A stretch of 64,000 nucleotides of DNA from Asaia siamensis (GTDB lineage Bacteria; Pseudomonadota; Alphaproteobacteria; Acetobacterales; Acetobacteraceae): positions 124,001 through 188,000 of the forward strand of contig NZ_BMCH01000004.1 in NCBI RefSeq assembly GCF_014635085.1, in the 5' to 3' direction. Under the pieces are notes generated by a model, which saw only the letters and a list, made by a program, of their open reading frames with translations, did not search any database and had not been told where the DNA came from. A program made the translations under genes and the position numbers. How positions within the stretch are numbered: the first letter of the stretch is position 1; the number at the start of each line of letters is the position of its first letter. Shown here piece after piece: positions 1 to 9,157 of the stretch.

Positions 1-1
1 C

Positions 2-520
2 AACAAGTCGCAGGGCGCGCGCGAGCGTGCCATGGCGGGCTTCCGCGACGGTTCGGTCAAGGTGCTGGTCGCCACTGATATCGCGGCGCGCGGCATCGAC
101 GTGGACGATGTGAGCCATGTCTTCAATTACGATCTTCCCAACGTTGCCGAGAGCTATGTGCATCGTATTGGTCGTACAGCACGTGCAGGCCGTGACGGCT
201 GGGCTGTATCGCTGTGCGATGCCGAACAGCGCGCATGGCTGCGTGATATTGAAAAGCTCATCGGCAAGGCCATTCCGGTTGTGACTGACCATGCCTATCA
301 TTCGGAAGAGGCGCAGAATTCAACCATGCGTCCGCCTGTTCTGGGTGGCGGTGGCCGCGGTCGCAACCAGCCTCGTGGCGGTGGTCAGCGCTCTGGCGGC
401 GGTGGCCGTCCCGGCTCGGGTTCGCGCGGTGGCAATGAAGGCGGTCGCCCCTCAGGCGGGCGTCCGGGCGGCAATAACCGCCCGCAGGGTAGTCGTCCGT
501 CACGCCCGCGTTCGAAGTAA
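2..520 (+). CDS. DEAD-box RNA helicase, C-terminal part (5' end outside window)
   Basis: This is the C-terminal helicase domain of an ATP-dependent DEAD-box RNA helicase of the RhlE type, a cytoplasmic RNA remodelling enzyme. The frame is open from base 2, so the gene starts upstream of the window. Visible motifs are SQGARERAMAGFRDG, motif V (VLVATDIAARGIDV) and motif VI (YVHRIGRTARAGRDG), which bind RNA and ATP. After the domain comes a low-complexity tail of about 70 residues rich in Gly, Arg and Pro (RGG-like), typical of RhlE-like proteins and probably an RNA-binding arm. An intrinsic terminator follows about 80 bases after the stop. The family is secure; the exact paralogue is not. Confidence 0.93.
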   Translation, partial: NKSQGARERAMAGFRDGSVKVLVATDIAARGIDVDDVSHVFNYDLPNVAESYVHRIGRTARAGRDGWAVSLCDAEQRAWLRDIEKLIGKAIPVVTDHAYHSEEAQNSTMRPPVLGGGGRGRNQPRGGGQRSGGGGRPGSGSRGGNEGGRPSGGRPGGNNRPQGSRPSRPRSK

Positions 521-597
521 AATAACGGCATGCGGTCTTCGGCGTATATGCCGGAGTGACCGGGTAGTCCGGCAAGACCTGCAGAATGGATGCAACG

Positions 598-630
598 AAA
601 GCCTCAGGCCTTAAAGGTCTGAGGCTTTTT
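598..630 (+). terminator. Intrinsic terminator after the helicase gene
   Basis: A GCCTCAG arm (601-607) pairs with CTGAGGC (619-625). The inner CCTT and AAGG bases can extend the stem, and a run of five T follows immediately. The A run before the stem could let it act on both strands, but only the helicase reads into it. Confidence 0.85.
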
Positions 631-934
631 ATGTTTGAGGTATCCACAAGTCTTTGACTAAATGTTTCGACAAATTGTGAAGCAGGTATTTCAGCTCTGA
701 TCATATAGTGGGCTGTGGCGTTCCCATTTCTGACGAGCCATGATGCACTATTGTCACAACTCCGTGTAGAAAAATGCTAGATTTCCACTCTAACGCTCGG
801 AAATACATGGGAAATTTGCGAATTGGGGTAAATCGGGTACCCTATTACGGACATGTTATGTTTGAACCGCCGATAGATCACGCGGTTTAACACTCGGATG
901 TCGGCAATGGCGCCGGGTATTTCGAGGACGGTAC

Positions 935-2137
935 GTGTCTCACAGCAGAACCATTCTTACGCTCAACTCGGGCTCATCGAGCATAAAGTTTGCTCTGTTC
1001 GACGAGGCGAGTGCGACTGAGCGATTGCTCTCGGGGTTGGTCGAATACCAGCCCGGGGGCGCCATCTTGACGTCGCGTACTCCGGATGGAGTCAGCAAGC
1101 GTATGGTGATCGAGTCTGGTGATAACCAGACCGATGCCCATGGTCAGATGATCCGACATGTCCTGAACTTCGTCGAAAATCATGATAGCGGTTCAAGCAT
1201 TGCGGCTGTCGGCCACCGTGTGGTCCATGGTGGGCCCCATTTCGAGGGTCCGACCCGTGTCGATCGCGAGGTAATCGGGCAACTTGAGGCTCTCGTGCCT
1301 CTCGCCCCCCTTCATCAGCCTCCCAGCATTGCTCCGATGCGCCTGCTGATGGAGCAGAAGCCAGACCTGCTGCAGGTGGCGTGTTTCGATACGTCATTTC
1401 ATCACACTATCCCGACAGTGCGCACGCGTCTTCCTCTCCCGGCAGAACTGCTCGACGGGGGCGCGCGCGTCTATGGATTTCACGGGCTTTCCTATGATTT
1501 CATAGCGAGTGAGCTTGAGGCGCGTTTCCCCACCATCGCGCATAAACGCGTTCTCGTTGCGCATATCGGCAACGGTGCCAGCCTTTGTGCCCTTGTTCAT
1601 GGGCGCAGCACTGCGACGACCATGGGGCTGACGGTTCTGGATGGCCTGATGATGGGAACGCGCTGCGGAACCATTGATCCCGGCGCCATTCTCTATCTTC
1701 TGCAACAGAAAAACATGTCGCCGAAGGAGGTTCAGGACACTCTCTATTACAAGTCCGGACTGCGCGGTGTTTCCGGGCTTTCGAGCGATATGCGTGTCCT
1801 GCGCGAAAACGACGCCGACGAGAATGTGCAGCTTGCGCTCGATATGTTTGTCGAGCGTTTCGTGCAGCAGGCAGGTGGCCTGATCGCCCAGATGGGCGGG
1901 GTCGATGCCATCGTCTTCACGGGCGGTATCGGACAGCACGACGCCGCTTTCCGGCGCGCTGTGTGTCAGAGACTCAAATGGCTCGACGTTCAACTCTGCG
2001 AAGACGCGAACCTTGCAGGCCGTCCCACGATCAGCCAACGATCGGGACGGGTCATGGTGCTGGTTGTTCCTGCGGATGAGGAAACAACAATCTTTCGCCA
2101 AACAAAAAAAATAATGGAAGGAAGTCACAAGTCATGA
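935..2137 (+). CDS. ackA: Acetate kinase
   Basis: Acetate kinase interconverts acetyl phosphate + ADP and acetate + ATP in the cytoplasm. The 400-residue length is normal for the family. Signature segments are the N-terminal [10 protein letters not shown] phosphate loop, GHRVVHGG with the substrate-binding Arg, [28 protein letters not shown] with the catalytic-site His, SSDMR with the second Arg, and [14 protein letters not shown] near the C-terminus holds the metal-binding Glu. The start is GTG at 935 with GAGGA at 924-928. The stop overlaps the phosphoketolase start by four bases (ATGA), so the two are translationally coupled: phosphoketolase makes acetyl phosphate and this enzyme recovers ATP from it. 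Confidence 0.96.
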   Translation: MSHSRTILTLNSGSSSIKFALFDEASATERLLSGLVEYQPGGAILTSRTPDGVSKRMVIESGDNQTDAHGQMIRHVLNFVENHDSGSSIAAVGHRVVHGGPHFEGPTRVDREVIGQLEALVPLAPLHQPPSIAPMRLLMEQKPDLLQVACFDTSFHHTIPTVRTRLPLPAELLDGGARVYGFHGLSYDFIASELEARFPTIAHKRVLVAHIGNGASLCALVHGRSTATTMGLTVLDGLMMGTRCGTIDPGAILYLLQQKNMSPKEVQDTLYYKSGLRGVSGLSSDMRVLRENDADENVQLALDMFVERFVQQAGGLIAQMGGVDAIVFTGGIGQHDAAFRRAVCQRLKWLDVQLCEDANLAGRPTISQRSGRVMVLVVPADEETTIFRQTKKIMEGSHKS

Positions 2138-4506
2138 CCGAAAAAGGTCCGCTTTCAACAGCGCAGCTCGCTCTTTTCGACAAGTGGTGGCAGGCTGCAA
2201 ATTACCTCTCGGTTGCCCAGATCTATCTTCTGGACAACCCGCTCCTGCGTGATCCGCTCAAGATCGAGCATGTGAAGCCACGCCTGCTCGGCCATTTCGG
2301 CACGACGCCTGGTCTGACGCTGCTTTATCTGCATCTCAACCGCATCATCAAGGAGCGCCAGAAGAGCGTGCTCTTCATCGCAGGTCCCGGCCACGGGGCT
2401 CCTGGCGTTGTTGCGGCAACCTATCTCGAAGGCACCTATAGCGAATACTTCCCGGAAGTTTCGCAGGATGTCGAGGGCCTTGGCCGTCTGGTCAAGCAGT
2501 TCTCGTTCCCCGGTGGTATTCCGAGCCATGTGGCGGCGACCACACCCGGTTCGATTCATGAGGGCGGTGAACTCGGCTATTCGGTTTCCCACGCCTATGG
2601 TGCGGTACTTGATAACCCTGATCTGGTCGTTGCCTGTGTCGTCGGCGATGGTGAAGCCGAGACGGGGCCGCTTGCGACCTCCTGGCACAGCAACAAGTTC
2701 CTTGATCCGCGCAATGACGGCGCCGTTCTGCCGATCCTGCATCTGAATGGCTACAAGATCGCCAATCCGACGGTTCTGGCACGTATCCCGGAAACCGAGC
2801 TGCTCGATCTGTTCCGTGGCTATGGCTACGAGCCGATCATCGTTAAGGGCAGCGATCCTGACGTCGTGCACCAGGCGATGGCGAAGGCCATGGACGAGTG
2901 CTTTGACAAGATTGCGGAAATCCAGAAGCGCGCACGTACCGAAAACTCGGGCGAGCGTCCTACTTGGCCGATGATCATCATGCGCACCCCCAAGGGCTGG
3001 ACGGGTCCGAAGGAAGTCGACGGGCAGCGTTGCGAAGGCTACTGGCGCTCGCATCAGGTGCCGCTGACCGACATCGAGAAGCCGGGCCATCTGAAGATCC
3101 TCGAAGACTGGATGCGCAGCTACAAGCCTGAGACGCTTTTCGACGAGAATGGTCGTCTGCACGCTGAAATCGCAGCGCTTGCGCCTGAGGGCACACTGCG
3201 CATGAGCGACAATCCTCATGCCAATGGTGGCCAGCTGCGCCGTCCGTTGCGTATGCCGGATATCGAAGGTCACGCCCTGACAGTGCCGTCACCCGGCGCT
3301 GTTCAGGCTGAAAGCACCCGTATTCTCGGCTCGTGGCTGCGCGACGTGATGCGCATGAATCTCGAGAGCCGCAATTTCCGCGTGCTGTCGCCGGATGAGA
3401 ACAATTCGAACCGTCTGAATGACGTGCTTGAAGTGACCAATCGCGCCTGGACCGCAGAGACGCGTTCTTACGACGATCATCTTGCTCCCGATGGTCTGGT
3501 CATGGAAATTCTCAGCGAGCACACCATTCAGGGCTGGCTCGAAGGCTATCTTCTGACCGGTCGCCATGGCTTTTTCTCGTGCTACGAGGCCTTCGTCCAT
3601 CTGGTGGACTCCATGGTCAACCAGCATGCGAAATGGATCAAATCGGCGAAAGAAGTTCAGTGGCGCCGCCCGATTGCCTCGCTGAACTACCTGCTGACTT
3701 CACATGTCTGGCGTCAGGATCATAACGGCTTCAGCCATCAGGATCCGGGCTTCATGGATCATGTGGTGAACAAGAAGGCCGATATTGCCCGCGTGTATCT
3801 GCCGCCCGATGCAAACACCCTGCTGTATGTGGCCAAGCACTGCCTTGAAAGCTGGGATCGCATCAATGTCATCGTGGCCGGCAAGCAGCCCGAGCACCAG
3901 TGGCTCGATATGGACGCAGCCATCGCTCATTGCAGCCAGGGTATTGGTATCTGGCAGTGGGCGAGCAACGACAAGGGTTATGAGCCCGACCTCGTGATCG
4001 CCTCTGCTGGTGACGTCCCGACGGTTGAGGCGCTCGCAGCCATTCAGCTTCTGCGTGAACACACACCTGACCTCAAGGTGCGTTTTGTGAACGTGGTTGA
4101 TCTGATGACCCTGCAGTCGCCCAGCGAGCATCCTCATGGCCTGGACGATGTCATGTTCGACAATCTGTTCACCAAGGACAAGCCGGTACTGTTCGCGTTC
4201 CACGGCTATCCGCAGCTTGTGCATCGCCTGATCTATCGTCGCAGCAACCGTGCAAACTTCCATGTGCATGGTTTCCGCGAGGAAGGCACTACAACCACGC
4301 CGTTTGACATGACTGTGCGTAACAACCTTGATCGTTACCACATCATCCTGAACGCCGTGCGCCGTGTGACGTCGCTCTCGGGTCATGCGGCCTATGTCAC
4401 GCAGATGATCAACGACAAGCTCGTCGAGCATAAGCGTTATATCGCCCAGTATGGTCAGGACATGCCCGAAATCCTGAACTGGAAGTGGCAGGGGAACAGG
4501 GGCTGA
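2134..4506 (+). CDS. xfp: Phosphoketolase (xylulose-5-P/fructose-6-P type)
   Basis: This thiamine-diphosphate enzyme cleaves xylulose 5-phosphate (and often fructose 6-phosphate) with phosphate to give acetyl phosphate plus glyceraldehyde 3-phosphate or erythrose 4-phosphate. At 790 residues it is full length, with the N-terminal, central and C-terminal XFP domains. Recognisable segments are GPGHGAPG near residue 85, the TPP-binding [12 protein letters not shown] near residue 170, [17 protein letters not shown] and [17 protein letters not shown]. It directly follows ackA with a four-base overlap, a pairing known from acetic acid bacteria, where it forms an acetyl phosphate/ATP bypass from the pentose phosphate pathway. 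The stop overlaps the next gene by one base. Confidence 0.96.
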   Translation: MTEKGPLSTAQLALFDKWWQAANYLSVAQIYLLDNPLLRDPLKIEHVKPRLLGHFGTTPGLTLLYLHLNRIIKERQKSVLFIAGPGHGAPGVVAATYLEGTYSEYFPEVSQDVEGLGRLVKQFSFPGGIPSHVAATTPGSIHEGGELGYSVSHAYGAVLDNPDLVVACVVGDGEAETGPLATSWHSNKFLDPRNDGAVLPILHLNGYKIANPTVLARIPETELLDLFRGYGYEPIIVKGSDPDVVHQAMAKAMDECFDKIAEIQKRARTENSGERPTWPMIIMRTPKGWTGPKEVDGQRCEGYWRSHQVPLTDIEKPGHLKILEDWMRSYKPETLFDENGRLHAEIAALAPEGTLRMSDNPHANGGQLRRPLRMPDIEGHALTVPSPGAVQAESTRILGSWLRDVMRMNLESRNFRVLSPDENNSNRLNDVLEVTNRAWTAETRSYDDHLAPDGLVMEILSEHTIQGWLEGYLLTGRHGFFSCYEAFVHLVDSMVNQHAKWIKSAKEVQWRRPIASLNYLLTSHVWRQDHNGFSHQDPGFMDHVVNKKADIARVYLPPDANTLLYVAKHCLESWDRINVIVAGKQPEHQWLDMDAAIAHCSQGIGIWQWASNDKGYEPDLVIASAGDVPTVEALAAIQLLREHTPDLKVRFVNVVDLMTLQSPSEHPHGLDDVMFDNLFTKDKPVLFAFHGYPQLVHRLIYRRSNRANFHVHGFREEGTTTTPFDMTVRNNLDRYHIILNAVRRVTSLSGHAAYVTQMINDKLVEHKRYIAQYGQDMPEILNWKWQGNRG

Positions 4507-5318
4507 TGTCGGGACCGGTTCAACTCGTCCTCGCCGATGTGGACGGCACGCTGGTTACTCAGGACAAGATCCTGACGCCACGCGCCATCCGCGCCGTCCA
4601 TGCCCTGAGAGATCGGGGCATAGGATTTGCCATTACGAGCGGCCGCCCCCCTCGTGGCATGGCGATGCTGATTGAACCCTTGGCGCTCGAATTGCCGATC
4701 GCCGGTTTCAATGGTGGCGTTCTGGTCCATCCGGACTGGAGCGTCATCGACACCAAGCGCCTGACCCATGCCCAGGTGGATACGGTTCTCAAGATCATTC
4801 GTGATCATGGGGCCGATCCCTGGATCTACACCAGTCATGACTGGTTCGTGAGCGACTGGGATGCCCCTCATGTGTCGCGTGAGGAGTGGACAGTGAAATT
4901 CGCCCCGCGCGTCGATGATGTCTCAAGGCATCTCGACGATGTGGTGAAAATCACCGGGGTCAGTGACGATCTCAAGCTGATGCAGAAACTCGAAAAGGAC
5001 CTGCAGGAAGCTCTCGGAAAGACAGCCTCTGCGGCGTGTTCGCAGCCCTATTATGTGGATGTCACCAATCGTGACGCCAACAAGGGAGGGGTTGTTACCA
5101 CTCTTGAAACCCTGCTCGACATTCCCGCATCAGCAATGGTGACGATGGGCGACCAGCCTAACGATATGCTGATGTTTGCAAAGAGCGGTATGTCGATCGC
5201 CATGGGGCAGGCCAATGACACGGTCAAGGCTGCAGCAACTCACGTCACCTTGTCCTGTGAGGATGAAGGATTTGCGATCGGCCTCGAACGCTATGTGCTT
5301 GGAAACGTTACCGCCTGA
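4506..5318 (+). CDS. Cof-type HAD-superfamily sugar-phosphate phosphatase
   Basis: A 270-residue cytoplasmic HAD hydrolase of the Cof/IIB class, likely a phosphatase for sugar phosphates or related metabolites. Motif I is ADVDGTL (nucleophile Asp and second Asp), motif II is TSGRPP, and motif IV is MGDQPNDMLMF near the C-terminus; a cap domain lies between. I chose the ATG at 4506, which overlaps the phosphoketolase stop (TGATG) and has AGGGG close upstream, over an ATG 21 bases earlier. Being co-transcribed with xfp suggests it tunes sugar-phosphate pools, but the substrate cannot be read from the sequence. Confidence 0.88.
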   Translation: MSGPVQLVLADVDGTLVTQDKILTPRAIRAVHALRDRGIGFAITSGRPPRGMAMLIEPLALELPIAGFNGGVLVHPDWSVIDTKRLTHAQVDTVLKIIRDHGADPWIYTSHDWFVSDWDAPHVSREEWTVKFAPRVDDVSRHLDDVVKITGVSDDLKLMQKLEKDLQEALGKTASAACSQPYYVDVTNRDANKGGVVTTLETLLDIPASAMVTMGDQPNDMLMFAKSGMSIAMGQANDTVKAAATHVTLSCEDEGFAIGLERYVLGNVTA

Positions 5319-5346
5319 TCTGCCTCACAGAACAGGATAGTGCCCA

Positions 5347-5982
5347 GTGATCGATCTCTATTATTGGCCGACCCCCAATGGCCACAAGATTACGCTGTTT
5401 CTTGAGGAGGCCGGTCTCGATTACCGGATTATCCCGGTGGATATCGGCAAGGGTGACCAGTTCAAGCCCGATTTTCTCAAGATCTCTCCTAACAACAAGA
5501 TGCCGGCTATCGTCGATCATGAGCCGGCGGATGGCGGTGCGCCGCTGAGTGTCTTCGAGTCAGGTGAAATCCTGCTTTACCTTGCGGAAAAGACGGGGCG
5601 TTTCCTTTCGTCTGACCCTCGCAAGAAGATTGCGACGCTCGAATGGCTGTTCTGGCAGATGGGAGGTTTCGGACCGATGCTCGGCCAGAACCATCACTTC
5701 GCCCTCTATGCTCCAGAAAAAATCCCATACGTGATTAAGCGCTACCAGGATGAGACGAAACGCCTGTACGGGGTGCTCGAGACGCGACTGAAAGCGCAGC
5801 CATTCGTCAGTGGGGATGAATATGGCATTGCCGATATGGCGACTTATCCCTGGACGCGCACCTGGAAAGAGCAGGGCATCAATCTCAACTCTTTCCCCAT
5901 GATCAAGGCATGGCGTGAGGCAATAGAAGGCCGTCCCCCAACGCAGCGTGCCCTTGCGAAAGCTGAGGAAGTGAAGCGCTAA
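5347..5982 (+). CDS. Glutathione S-transferase family protein (YfcG/Nu-like)
   Basis: A 211-residue cytoplasmic protein with an N-terminal thioredoxin-fold GST domain (residues 1-85: YYWPTPNGHKITLFLEEAG, ISPNNKMPAIVDHE, ESGEILLYLAEKTG) and an alpha-helical C-terminal domain containing GQNHHF and YGIADMATYPW. The pattern matches the Nu-class YfcG/YghU branch, several members of which act as disulfide-bond reductases rather than classical transferases. The start is GTG at 5347 with AGGA nine bases upstream. It lies 28 bases after the HAD gene and probably ends the ackA operon. Confidence 0.9.
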   Translation: MIDLYYWPTPNGHKITLFLEEAGLDYRIIPVDIGKGDQFKPDFLKISPNNKMPAIVDHEPADGGAPLSVFESGEILLYLAEKTGRFLSSDPRKKIATLEWLFWQMGGFGPMLGQNHHFALYAPEKIPYVIKRYQDETKRLYGVLETRLKAQPFVSGDEYGIADMATYPWTRTWKEQGINLNSFPMIKAWREAIEGRPPTQRALAKAEEVKR

Positions 5983-6169
5983 GCCAAGATTACGGGCTGG
6001 GGGCCGTCACAGCTCCCAGTCTGTGATCGACACGCTTCCGGGCCCCATGACCGAATTGAGGCGTTCGATGCTTAGCCAATCAAATACAACGTTTCCCTCT
6101 TTGGCAGAGGGTAGCAAGCGAGTGACAGTCCTGGCTCATCGTCGGTCAGACCATTTTGCGTTGCAGCGA

Positions 6170-6487
6170 TTACGGCGCGCGGCGACGATGCCTGCTCCAT
6201 GCCTGCCGTAAGCCGACAACATGGAGCAGCCCAATATTGAAGCACATGGAAGAGCTCCAGAACCAGAAGTTCATAGTTCTACCGGGGAAGCAGATCTGCA
6301 TCGGTGCGAAGGCTATCCCGCGCAAAAGATAGAAGGCGGTGATGCCGCAGAGTATGGTCCGCTGCAAAGGAAGTGATGGCAACACACTAGCACCGATCGC
6401 GCGATACAGGACAGGCCCAAACCAGATGCATGCTAGATGCAGCAGTGCCGCAGAGGAACTGCAACAGGGGGCGGAAATTAAGATCAT
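6170..6487 (-). CDS. Small multi-pass membrane protein, hypothetical
   Basis: The 105-residue product has about three to four hydrophobic segments (around HLACIWFGPVLYRAIG, TILCGITAFYLLRGIAFAP and a Trp/Phe-rich stretch), resembling small conserved four-helix membrane proteins of unknown role. No convincing ribosome site is visible and it sits in a debris-rich stretch, so it may be real, truncated or decayed. No function is proposed. Confidence 0.35.
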   Translation of the reverse strand: MILISAPCCSSSAALLHLACIWFGPVLYRAIGASVLPSLPLQRTILCGITAFYLLRGIAFAPMQICFPGRTMNFWFWSSSMCFNIGLLHVVGLRQAWSRHRRRAP

Positions 6488-6950
6488 ATTTTAGCTATAA
6501 TTCAGAATAATTTTTACATTAAAGTATTAAACTGCAAATACTTCTACGATATGGTGCAGAAAGGCTATGTCCTCATAGCCTTTCTTTAAAGCTTTTGATG
6601 TATGATTCAAGCTTTGGATCTGAACGTCAAAACAGGAATTCGCAGTGGCCAGGACTGCCCGAAAGACGAAGCGCTGTTCGTCCGACATGATAGGCGAGGA
6701 ATAGGAGCGGTTCGCCCGCCCGATGCATGAAGCGGAGCATATGGGTCGTCCGCCGGAAGTCGAATTCCGAGAGGTGTTCAAACTGGTACGCTATCTGGCC
6801 CGCTCGGGCTGCGGCTAACTCATGCTGCCGTTCCCTTTCCCTTTCGGCCACTGGTGCACGATCAATGGCAGGTTCCGCGAATTGACGCGAGGGTTTTTGC
6901 TTTAAGACCATCCATGACGGTGAACCTGTGCTCGACCAGAAGTGAACGGG
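6488..6950. other. Stretch without recognisable genes
   Basis: The left part is AT-rich and contains the short inverted pair AAAGGCTATG/CATAGCCTTT near 6558-6585. A 94-codon minus-strand frame covers 6627-6911 but resembles nothing I recognise and has no convincing start signal. Confidence 0.4.
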
Positions 6951-6959
6951 GGAATAAAC

Positions 6960-7430
6960 GAGCCCAACAGCCGGGCTAATCTACAGCCAAAGCATAGAGG
7001 ACAAGCCCTCAAAAACAAAAGATTATGATGCTGGTGAGAAGATCGTGGGCTGTAAGCGCCATATCGCCATTGATCCTGGCGGGCGTCTTCTGATGATTAT
7101 TTGCTTTCGACCGAAATCTCAGCCACTGCCGCCGCTGGGTCGATCCTAGATGCGATTCGCAAGCGCTGGCCATGGGTCTAAAGCATCTGCCTGCCGATGG
7201 TGCCTATGCCGGCGTCCAACTGGTGGATAACCCAGCCGACCGAATTTCATCGTCTAGATCATGGCCGCTGTGACGGAACGAAGGTCTTCAAGGTTCTGCC
7301 CCATCGATGGGCTGTGAAACGCACCCTTGACTGGATAACTCGCTCGCGGGGTCTCGAACGGGACTACGAGCGCCACATCAACGCCTTATAGCCAATGACC
7401 CTCGCAGCTAAGGGGGCTTACCGTAATCGC
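6960..7430 (+). pseudogene. Decayed IS5-family transposase
   Basis: Frame-shifted pieces of an IS5/IS427-group DDE transposase can be read in order: DYDAGEKIVGCKRHIAIDPGG (about 7015-7085), then LPADGAYAG (about 7190), then KVFKVLPHRWAVKRTLDWI with ERDYERHINAL (about 7285-7390). The N-terminal part is missing, and stops and frameshifts separate the pieces. It is a relic and no longer encodes a working enzyme. Confidence 0.75.
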
Positions 7431-8156
7431 GGAAACGCTTATCCATATTGCCCTAAGCAGGCCTGAAAGTTGAGGTTTGATAAAGAACATTTAATGAAGT
7501 ATTTTTTTGTATATTTATATCGAATTTATGTCACGGATAAGTAATTCGTATTGCCGCAAATGATGCTGATAGTTGATGAAAAAATGTATTACAATGAAGT
7601 CGAAATGGAAGAATCTGCAAGATAAGCGGTGTTTTCAGAAGGAACGCCAAACCTCGCTTCAGCATCTCTATATATCAACAGGAATGTCATGAATGTCTCT
7701 TTCGTTTTCAAATAGCCCCCAGACGAAATCGATATTGAGGCAATTGAGTTGATCGTGACTTATATTTTTTCCAATCTTTGGAGGTGGATCGGAAAAATCC
7801 AGACCGAGTGGAGTGTGTCGGGCGAGGTTCACCCAAAAGGGGGTGGAAAACAGATCTTTTGCCGTGATGCGTAGGCTTTAAACGAGGATCCATCGAAATA
7901 TTTTCTGTTTTTTGGTGGAACTCTTATTGTTCGTTCGGTCGAACTTGGTTCGGCGAAAGCTTCGTCAAAGCACTCTCGCAGTTGCAAGCTCGGCTCACGA
8001 TTGGGTCGGACGCAGCACAGCGTTTGGACGTAAATTTTGCTCAGCTTTCGACTGATGGACGCAGGCCGCAGCTCATACAGGATATTGGGTCGTGCGGATC
8101 TGTTGAGGTGAACGGTTAGATGGCACACTTCCACACGTCCAGTCGGAATGAGCCTC
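7431..8156. other. AT-rich intergenic stretch before the Rrf2 operon
   Basis: I see no supportable gene. A 112-codon minus-strand frame (7829-8167) begins in the left arm of the Rrf2 operator only because a palindrome that includes ATG also spells ATG on the other strand. Its product resembles no known family. Confidence 0.4.
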
Positions 8157-8185
8157 TTGCGAATCATAACGCGGACTCATATAGT
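8157..8185 (+). promoter_or_regulatory. Predicted sigma-70-type promoter of the Rrf2 operon
   Basis: TTGCGA at 8157-8162 and TATAGT at 8180-8185 are spaced by 17 bases. This predicts transcription starting at about 8192-8193, i.e. at the ATG of the regulator. The mRNA would therefore be leaderless, in agreement with the absence of a Shine-Dalgarno sequence. Confidence 0.6.
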
Positions 8186-8195
8186 CCGCGTTATG
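8165..8195. promoter_or_regulatory. Perfect inverted-repeat operator, Rrf2 autoregulation
   Basis: The arms CATAACGCGGACT (8165-8177) and AGTCCGCGTTATG (8183-8195) are perfect complements around the five-base centre CATAT. The site covers the predicted -10 box and ends with the start codon of the regulator. Rrf2 dimers bind inverted repeats of this kind, so autorepression is the natural reading, relieved by oxidation or loss of a cofactor at the regulator's cysteines. Confidence 0.75.
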
Positions 8196-8756
8196 GCACT
8201 CTACGGCGCAAGCACTGAATATGTTCTTCACAGCCTGATCTGGCTTGTTGAAAACAACGAACCCGTCAGCAGTCTCGATCTGGCTGAGTTGCAAGACATA
8301 CCTGCAGCATTCATGGCCAAGCTTCTCCCGAAGCTGGAAAAAGCTGGGCTGCTTGTTGCGTCCGAGGGAGTGCGGGGCGGGTATAGTCTTGCCCGGCCTG
8401 CCAGTGAGATCAGCATTCTGGCGGTGGTCGATGTGATTGAAGGGCGAAAAAGCCTCTTCAATTGTCAGGAAATCAGAGGCCGATGCGCCTTGTTTGCCGA
8501 AGACCCGCCGCGATGGGCAACCCAGGGCGTCTGCGGCATTCACGCCGCCATGCTGCGCGCCGAACAAGCGATGCGACATGAGCTGGCACAAATCACGCTG
8601 GCGGATCTGGCCGGGCAGGTGCGCGAAAAGGCCCCTCCGCATTTCATTGGCGACGCACAATCCTGGTTCGATTCCAGGATCAAGACACGTCGTCGTGGTG
8701 CCGCACGCAAAAACAAATCTCTGAGAAACAAAACGACGATAACGAGGTCATCATGA
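8193..8756 (+). CDS. Rrf2-family transcriptional regulator with three cysteines
   Basis: A 187-residue DNA-binding regulator. Residues 1-85 form the winged helix-turn-helix with the family hallmarks ASTEYVLHSLIWLV, IPAAFMAKLLPKLEKAGLL and GVRGGYSLARP. Three cysteines follow in the pattern C-x6-C-x15-C (FNCQEIRGRC, then GVCGI), the region where Rrf2 proteins such as NsrR and IscR ligate an iron-sulfur cluster or sense redox. A basic tail ends the protein. I chose ATG 8193 over 8148 because the Rrf2 fold starts there and the promoter and operator predict transcription from that base. The stop overlaps the cupin start by four bases, so the three-gene run is an operon under its own control. Confidence 0.9.
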   Translation: MALYGASTEYVLHSLIWLVENNEPVSSLDLAELQDIPAAFMAKLLPKLEKAGLLVASEGVRGGYSLARPASEISILAVVDVIEGRKSLFNCQEIRGRCALFAEDPPRWATQGVCGIHAAMLRAEQAMRHELAQITLADLAGQVREKAPPHFIGDAQSWFDSRIKTRRRGAARKNKSLRNKTTITRSS

Positions 8757-9145
8757 AGAAATATCTCTATACAGTTGCAGCCCTTCTACTCCTTGCTGGA
8801 GCTCAGGCACGGGCAGAGACGCGTGTAACGCCCCTGATAACGCACGATCTTTCCGGCATTCCAGGAAAGGAGGGAGCTATGCTTGTGGTGGATTACGCTC
8901 CTGGAGGCAGCGACCCGATCCATCGTCATAATGCCTCGGTTTTTGTGTATGTGCTTGAAGGGTCGGTTGTCATGCAGGTGCGCGGCCAGAAGGCGGTAAC
9001 GCTGACGAAAGGCGAGACATTTTTCGAAGGGCCGAATGACGTCCATCTCGTTGGGCGAAACGCCAGTCAGACCAAACCCGCAAAATTTCTCGCCTTTTTC
9101 GTCAAGGATGCGAGCACGCCATTTGTCCTGCCGGAAAAACACTGA
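8753..9145 (+). CDS. Secreted cupin-domain protein
   Basis: The 130-residue product starts with a Sec signal peptide (lysines, then AALLLLAGAQARA with a likely cut after ARA). The rest is a single cupin barrel with the metal-binding motif DPIHRHNASVFVYVLEG and a second motif near DVHLVGRN. It is a periplasmic, probably metal-binding small protein; substrate unknown. ATGA overlap with the Rrf2 regulator and 12 bases to the next gene place it in the redox-regulated operon. Exported cupins are often found with Rrf2 regulators and NAD(P)-binding oxidoreductases, but their chemistry is not established. Confidence 0.85.
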   Translation: MKKYLYTVAALLLLAGAQARAETRVTPLITHDLSGIPGKEGAMLVVDYAPGGSDPIHRHNASVFVYVLEGSVVMQVRGQKAVTLTKGETFFEGPNDVHLVGRNASQTKPAKFLAFFVKDASTPFVLPEKH

Positions 9146-9157
9146 GGGTTATCTGCT

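Noticed and set aside
2155-3273. Long minus-strand frame opposite xfp
   Set aside because: It is a shadow of the phosphoketolase gene produced by GC-rich codon use.
7829-8167. Divergent 112-codon gene starting in the Rrf2 operator
   Set aside because: Its ATG exists only by symmetry of the palindrome, and the product is unlike any protein family and has biased composition.
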